From: DATLBA01 sp035527275
GTDB taxonomy: Bacteria; Planctomycetota; Phycisphaerae; FEN-1346
Assembly: GCA_035527275.1 (NCBI GenBank)
Contig: DATLBA010000148.1
Span: 1 to 18,291, forward strand
Length of the DNA: 18,291 nt
Direction of reading: 5' to 3'
Shown one piece after another: positions 14,374 through 18,291 of this stretch. The notes under the pieces were generated by a model. That model was not told the DNA's origin and ran no database searches. It was given only the letters and a program-made list of their open reading frames with translations. Position 1 is the stretch's first letter. Each line of letters begins with the position of its first letter. A program made the position numbers and the translations under genes.

Positions 14374-15196
14374 TCGGGTAATCCTTAATCTTCGCGTAGC
14401 AGATGTCCGGCCCGTCCTTGCACAGATAGTACGGCCCGATGTTGCACCGGCCGCACTTGCCGATCCCGCAACTCATCCGCCGGTTCATCGACAGGTAAAT
14501 CTGCTCCGGCGTAAAACCCTTCTCAAGCAGCGTCTGCGTCACGAACTTCAGCATAATCTCCGGGCCGCACGAAAACGCATACGCGTTGGAAATATCCACT
14601 TCCGACCCGATGTCCTCAAGCAGCGTCGTCACCACGCCGACCTTGCCGTTCCACCCCGGCTCGGACCGGTCGATCGTCACTTCCACCGACACCTTGTCGC
14701 GCGCGGCCCACTCATCATACTGGCGGCGAAACAGGAGTTCAGCCGTCTCCCGAGCCCCGTTCTTGATAACGACTTTCTTCAGCCGATCGGTCATGGACAG
14801 AAGTTTGTAAATCAGCGCCCGCAGCGGCGCCAGACCCACGCCGCCGCCCACAATCAGGACGTCCTTGCCCTCGAGTTTCTCAACCGGATACCCCTTGCCG
14901 TAAGGACCGCGAAGCAGGCACTTATCCCCCTCGGCCATTTCGTGAAGGCGTTCGGTCACGCGGCCGGTCCGAAGCACCGTCACCTCCAGATGCTTCGGAT
15001 CAAGGGGGGAACTGGAGGGCGTGAACGGCCCCTCGCCCACCCCGGGCACCCCTAACTGAACGAACTGGCCGGCGCGAAACTCCAGCGGCTTGTCCAGGTC
15101 GAAACAGAATGTCTTAATGGTAGGCGTCTCGTCAATGACGCTCGAAAGATGCGCGATCTCGGACGCGTACGGATTCGCTTCAACCGCTCTTGACAC
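14363..15196 (-). CDS. AsrB/sulfhydrogenase-gamma-like FAD/NAD(P)H oxidoreductase
   Basis: This 277-residue ferredoxin-reductase-family protein resembles the gamma subunit of Pyrococcus sulfhydrogenase, AsrB and PyrK. It has an N-terminal FAD domain (FRAGQFVQLGVPGVGEGPFT at about 40-59, GPYGKGYP at 97-104), an NAD(P) domain with GGGVGLAPLR (117-126) and the terminal CGPE block (C210). A C-terminal [2Fe-2S] site has C243, C248, C251, C259 (SCGIGKCGRC...C). It should bring electrons between NAD(P)H and the iron-sulfur proteins encoded beside it. The start is GTG 15196 with AAGGAG nine bases upstream. It overlaps the AsrA-like gene by 17 bp and the molybdopterin-fold gene by 11 bp, so the three are probably made together. 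NADH versus NADPH preference cannot be read safely. Confidence 0.9.
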   Translation of the reverse strand: MSRAVEANPYASEIAHLSSVIDETPTIKTFCFDLDKPLEFRAGQFVQLGVPGVGEGPFTPSSSPLDPKHLEVTVLRTGRVTERLHEMAEGDKCLLRGPYGKGYPVEKLEGKDVLIVGGGVGLAPLRALIYKLLSMTDRLKKVVIKNGARETAELLFRRQYDEWAARDKVSVEVTIDRSEPGWNGKVGVVTTLLEDIGSEVDISNAYAFSCGPEIMLKFVTQTLLEKGFTPEQIYLSMNRRMSCGIGKCGRCNIGPYYLCKDGPDICYAKIKDYPNVF

Positions 15197-16241
15197 CGCT
15201 CAACTCCTTCAGAACTTCCCGAATGTCGATTTTCCCGAAACAGGCCTCGATGCACCGGCCGCACCCCGTGCAGCCAAGCATCCCATACTGCTCCGGGCTG
15301 AAGGCATACTTGTGGAGAAACCGATTGACAAATCGGCTCTGGAGGCGCGGCCGCGGCGTCGGCTTCGCGCCCGCCGGCCCCGCCATCCGAGAATAGTCGC
15401 CCAGCAGGCACGAATCCCACGTCCGGACGCGCTCGAACTCGTCCGGCCCCAGCACCTGGTCATGAAGGTAGAAGCAATGGCACGTGGGGCAGACGAACGT
15501 GCACGCCGCACACTCGACGCACTTGCTGGCGTGCTTCGTCCACTCGTCGGACTCCTGCTTCGAAAGGAGAATCTCCTGCAACTTGTCCGGAAGGCGAAGC
15601 CCTTCGTTCTGGCGGTCGAGGTCCTCGCAGGCTTTCTCCCGCAGGCGCCGCCGCTCGTCGATCTCCTCCCCGGTGGCCTCACGGACCAGGTCCTTTGCCT
15701 TGTCGACGATTGCCTGTCCCTTATCGCTGCCGACCTCCAGGAGATAGCCCTTCGAGACCGGGGTGATGTTCAGGTCGAATCCGCTCTCCGCGTAGGGTTT
15801 GCCTCCCAGCGCTGTGCAGAAACAGTTCTCGTGAACCGCCACGCAATCGACCGTGATGAGCACGTCGGCGGCGCGGCGAGCCTCGTAGAACGGGTCCCGG
15901 AACTCACCCTCGCGGAAAACCTTATCCAGATATTCAATTGCCTGAAGATCGCAACTCCGAAGGCCGACCAGCGCCCGCCGGCCACACGTCGGGCGGGAAC
16001 CCTCTTCGTGGACCCCCTCCGAATCGTACGCGGCCACTCGCTCCTTGACCGGTAGGAGGAAAGACTTGGGGCTTGCGCTCGGCCGAGGCTCCCGCAGGGC
16101 CAGTTCCGCGCCCTCCGTCTTCCGCAGGTTCGAGTATTCGGGACCCCGCTCCCGCCGGACCACCGCATAGACGTCGGCCGCGTCGAGCGACTCGAGGAGC
16201 CGCACCAGTGACGCTTCGTCGCAAAAGTACATCTTCTGCAC
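15180..16241 (-). CDS. AsrA/sulfhydrogenase-beta-like 2x[4Fe-4S] protein, first gene of operon
   Basis: This 353-residue protein belongs to the AsrA/HydB family (4Fe-4S dicluster domain), which partners an AsrB-type flavoprotein. Two C-terminal cluster motifs are visible: C241/C244/C247/C251 (CVECAACTFVCPTCHC, with additional C254 and C256) and C324/C327/C330/C334 (CTGCGRCIEAC). Upstream family cysteines are present in GLRSCDLQAI (C97) and DCVAVHENCFC (C133, C140, C142). I place the start at GTG 16241 because AGGGGG lies six bases upstream. ATG 16232, three codons later, is the alternative. The open frame further upstream to 16367 translates the hairpin repeats and is not protein. As the first gene, its upstream region (16242-16648) must hold the operon promoter. 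Confidence 0.9.
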   Translation of the reverse strand: MQKMYFCDEASLVRLLESLDAADVYAVVRRERGPEYSNLRKTEGAELALREPRPSASPKSFLLPVKERVAAYDSEGVHEEGSRPTCGRRALVGLRSCDLQAIEYLDKVFREGEFRDPFYEARRAADVLITVDCVAVHENCFCTALGGKPYAESGFDLNITPVSKGYLLEVGSDKGQAIVDKAKDLVREATGEEIDERRRLREKACEDLDRQNEGLRLPDKLQEILLSKQESDEWTKHASKCVECAACTFVCPTCHCFYLHDQVLGPDEFERVRTWDSCLLGDYSRMAGPAGAKPTPRPRLQSRFVNRFLHKYAFSPEQYGMLGCTGCGRCIEACFGKIDIREVLKELSGVKSG

Positions 16242-16247
16242 CACGGG

Positions 16248-16253
16248 CCCCCT
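16248..16253 (-). promoter_or_regulatory. Shine-Dalgarno deciding the AsrA-like GTG start
   Basis: AGGGGG on the minus strand is six bases before GTG 16241 and three before GTG 16244, but fifteen before ATG 16232. The spacing favours the GTG at 16241. Confidence 0.55.
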
Positions 16254-16275
16254 AAGAAGCCGTTTCGTATCCCTC

Positions 16276-16303
16276 GGGTGGCGGGTGTCCCCACCCGCCA
16301 CCC
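16276..16303. repeat. Perfect 12-bp GC inverted repeat (upstream hairpin 1)
   Basis: GGGTGGCGGGTG and its exact complement CACCCGCCACCC flank a TCCC loop. It lies 35-62 bp upstream of the operon's first gene, inside the likely 5' leader. No T-tract follows on either strand, so it is not a classic terminator. It looks like a dispersed intergenic repeat and shares the GGCGGGT core with the next hairpin. Confidence 0.75.
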
Positions 16304-16320
16304 CGCTTGGCCGCCTTTCT

Positions 16321-16346
16321 CGCGGCGGGTCGGGAGACCCGCCGCG
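16321..16346. repeat. Perfect 11-bp GC inverted repeat (upstream hairpin 2)
   Basis: CGCGGCGGGTC and its exact complement GACCCGCCGCG flank a GGGA loop. It lies 17 bp from the first hairpin. Two perfect, related hairpins in a row suggest members of the same mobile intergenic repeat family, possibly also acting as an mRNA leader structure for the hydrogenase operon. Confidence 0.75.
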
Positions 16347-16648
16347 CACGTTGTGAAACAGCCTCAACCGGACGCAAAATGAGTCCGATTGTGCCTCCGT
16401 GCCCTCGATCAGCCAGCGGCCGGAAACGCGGCAGTGATTCGCCCAGACGGTTCACTCTCGGCTGCTACGGAAGGTTAGGGGGCAAACGCCGCATGTGTCA
16501 ACCGAAAAGTGAAATTTTTCCCAAATGGCTCCCTCCCGATAAATGAGCCCCCCGCACTGATTGCTCCCGATAAACGAGCCCCTTGCTCCCGGCCCCTCTA
16601 ACTGCTAACTTATCCCGGTCCCTTAATCCGTCGGTAAGGGCGGGCGAT
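16347..16648. other. Intergenic region between divergent transcription units
   Basis: No convincing gene is seen on either strand. The hydrogenase operon (minus) and the methylase gene (plus) must both have promoters in or near this stretch. I cannot assign them: a TTGCTC (16583-16588) and TAACTT (16606-16611) spaced 17 bases apart fit a sigma-70 promoter only weakly. An AT-rich block at about 16498-16526 contains GAAAA...TTTTC inverted arms (16504-16520). The notable structure is the direct repeat at 16533-16582. Confidence 0.5.
16533..16582. repeat. Pair of 19-base direct repeats, 31-base period
   Basis: The copies CTCCCGATAAATGAGCCCC (16533-16551) and CTCCCGATAAACGAGCCCC (16564-16582) differ at one base. 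They begin 117 and 86 bases before the methylase ATG. Two copies at about three helical turns could be a regulator's operator or the internal binding repeats of a transposon end. Only two copies are present, so this is not a CRISPR array. Confidence 0.7.
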
Positions 16649-18291
16649 ATGGCTCGATCCAAAATCAAACCGGGCGAACGATCCTTCGCCGGGCAAGTGA
16701 TCGCCTGGATAAAGGAGCAAATATCCCATGGCGGCTCGCCTTTCGGCAATGCCTGGAATGACCCATCCCTATACGGCCTGCCCACAACCAAATTCCCCGA
16801 TGTTCTTTTGACGCTGGATGCGGAAGGCAGGCAACACTTCTGCGGCTGGGAACTCAAAACTCCTTCCACGGACGCGCGCGACCCAAAACTGCTCGAAAAG
16901 GCCGTCAAAAAGGCCCGAACCCTGAAGGCGGACTACTTTGTCACGTGGAACATGGCCACGGCCATCATCTGGCGCACGCGCCCCAGAGGCATGGTTTGCG
17001 AAGAAGATAAAGTGCGCGAATACCCGCCCATTCCCCAAATCCGCAAAGAGGAGGACATACAAGAACAAGTAGTCTATGTGCGCCTAAAGGAACAGTGCGC
17101 CAGACTCCTTATTGATTTGGGGCGTCTATATGAAGATGCCTCGGTAAACCTCGCGCACGCCGATACCTCGGTCTTCGTGGGCGTTCTAAGGCAGGCCGCC
17201 CAGGAACTTTACGACCCAATGTTGGAAACCCTGAGCCGAAGGCGCGGCAACCGCAAATTCGACAAGGAATTGGACGCCTGGGCGAAGAAACAAGGCGTCA
17301 ACAAATACGACACAGATTACCAGAAGACCCTCGCGAGGCAGATCGTTTATAAACTCATTGCAAAAATCCTTTTTTATCAGACGTTGCGACGCTACCGGCT
17401 GCGTTTACCTCCGATGACACTTGCGGGCATACCCCCGCGCCAACTGGGTCGCAAACTCGCCGAACTATTCCAGAAGGCGCGCGACATCGACTACCAGGCC
17501 GTCTTTGAGCCGGACATTACCGACACGATTCCTTTCGCGCGCCGCGGGGCCGCGATTCTGGCCGACATGGTGGAACACCTGAATGAATACAATTTTGAGC
17601 AAATGCCCCTGGATGTGGTCGGCAGAGTGTTTGAGCAGTTGATTCCCCCGGAGACCCGCCACAGTCTGGGCCAGTATTTTACGCGCGAGGACCTTGTCGA
17701 TTTCATCGTGGGCTTCTGTGTGCGCTATCCGGAAGACCGGGTGCTTGATCCCACCTGTGGAACGGGGACGTTCCTGGTGCGCGCCTATGACCGATTGAAG
17801 CGAATGGTCGCGAAGCCTCATCATCAACTTCTGCCGCAACTGTGGGGCGTGGACATCGCGCGATTTCCCGCGCAGTTGGCGACGATTAATCTGTTTCGGC
17901 AGGACTTGAGCGACTACAACAACTTCCCAAGAGTGGTCAGCGAGGATTTCTTCGGAGTGAGACCCGGCATGACCTTCGAGTTTCCTCCTCCCAGGGTTGC
18001 TTTCGACCCCGACCACAAGGAGAAGGAAACAATCCCCCTTTTCGACGGCATCGTCGGCAACTTCCCCTACATCCGCCAGGAACTCATTGAAAGGTCCAAC
18101 CCGGGCTATAAGAAAGACCTGGAACGGGCGCTGTTTGAAGACTGGCACAGCGAGTACCGCGAACTGTTCAGGGACCACAGACTCTGCCTTTCCGGCCAGG
18201 CCGACATTTACGCCTACCTCTTTTTCCACGCAGCGGCGCATCTTAAGGTCGGCGGACGGATGGGAATCGTGGTCTCCAACGCCTGGCTGGA
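16649..18291 (+). CDS. Fused nuclease / N6-adenine DNA methyltransferase, C-terminus beyond window
   Basis: A continuous frame of 547 codons runs from ATG 16649 (AAGGG eight bases upstream) off the right edge. The N-terminal region has a PD-(D/E)xK-like pattern: D51 in KFPDVLLTL, then E68-L-K70 in CGWELKTP, as in restriction nucleases. A helical segment (about 130-320) leads to the methylase, with VFEQLIPPETRHSLGQYFTR (G341-QYFT), SAM-binding motif I DPTCGTGTF (D367-P-T-C-G-T-G) and catalytic motif IV as N471-F-P-Y in GNFPYIRQE. The usual form is NPPY, so the second position is Phe. The layout fits Type IIG/IIL-like restriction-modification enzymes or a methylase of a larger defence system; a target-recognition domain would lie beyond the window. 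Lower GC and different codon use from the hydrogenase operon suggest separate acquisition. Confidence 0.88.
   Translation, partial: MARSKIKPGERSFAGQVIAWIKEQISHGGSPFGNAWNDPSLYGLPTTKFPDVLLTLDAEGRQHFCGWELKTPSTDARDPKLLEKAVKKARTLKADYFVTWNMATAIIWRTRPRGMVCEEDKVREYPPIPQIRKEEDIQEQVVYVRLKEQCARLLIDLGRLYEDASVNLAHADTSVFVGVLRQAAQELYDPMLETLSRRRGNRKFDKELDAWAKKQGVNKYDTDYQKTLARQIVYKLIAKILFYQTLRRYRLRLPPMTLAGIPPRQLGRKLAELFQKARDIDYQAVFEPDITDTIPFARRGAAILADMVEHLNEYNFEQMPLDVVGRVFEQLIPPETRHSLGQYFTREDLVDFIVGFCVRYPEDRVLDPTCGTGTFLVRAYDRLKRMVAKPHHQLLPQLWGVDIARFPAQLATINLFRQDLSDYNNFPRVVSEDFFGVRPGMTFEFPPPRVAFDPDHKEKETIPLFDGIVGNFPYIRQELIERSNPGYKKDLERALFEDWHSEYRELFRDHRLCLSGQADIYAYLFFHAAAHLKVGGRMGIVVSNAWL

Noticed and set aside
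16276..16346. GC hairpins as a terminator for either flanking gene
   Set aside because: No T-tract follows either hairpin, and both flanking genes are transcribed away from this region, so no transcript end is expected here.
16533..16582. Direct repeats as a CRISPR fragment
   Set aside because: There are only two copies, the spacer would be just 12 bases, and no cas genes are present.
17465..18241. Minus-strand frame inside the methylase gene
   Set aside because: It is antisense to methylase motifs I and IV, which are unambiguous on the plus strand.

Overview
This is a GC-rich bacterial window. Nearly all of it is one long minus-strand operon encoding a membrane-bound, ion-pumping [NiFe] hydrogenase of the energy-converting (group 4) type. 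The HNH endonuclease at 596-1249 and the GC-rich intergenic hairpins resemble what is common in Planctomycetota (for example Phycisphaerae). An anaerobic or fermentative planctomycete-like organism is therefore my best guess, but it is inference. No rRNA or other taxonomic marker is present.

Layout. The left edge (1-550) is a scrap of prophage: a 5'-cut AT-hook/zinc-ribbon gene and the C-terminal tail of a phage terminase large subunit, bounded by a short tandem SERSES-type repeat. An HNH endonuclease gene follows (596-1249). From 16241 down to 1373 run seventeen co-directional genes. In transcription order these are: an AsrA/HydB-like double-ferredoxin protein, an AsrB-like FAD/NAD(P)H reductase, a molybdopterin-fold Fe-S protein without an obvious metal ligand, a HycB-like four-cluster ferredoxin, NuoH/HycD, NuoB/HycG, a NuoC-NuoD fusion (HycE type, with intact Ni ligands), a NuoL-type antiporter subunit, an MbhD-MbhE fusion, MrpB, MrpC, MrpD, MrpE, MrpF, MrpG, a HycF-type ferredoxin, and a HycI-type maturation protease. 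Most junctions overlap or are a few bases long. The three longest gaps (64-79 bp) each hold a related hairpin just after a stop codon.

How the genes work together (inference from families). The two AsrA/AsrB-like proteins would exchange electrons with NAD(P)H. The molybdopterin-fold protein and HycB-like ferredoxin would pass them to the HycG/HycF iron-sulfur chain and the Ni-Fe site in the HycE-like subunit. HycD, the NuoL-like subunit and the complete Mrp set would couple this to H+ and probably Na+ movement. The result looks like a formate-hydrogenlyase core whose formate arm is replaced by an NAD(P)H arm and whose membrane arm is a full Mrp antiporter. The direction of electron flow cannot be read from sequence.

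The right end (16242-16648) is an intergenic region with two perfect GC hairpins and a 19-base direct repeat. It leads into a plus-strand gene, open to the window edge, for a fused nuclease-adenine-methyltransferase (a restriction-modification or defence protein).
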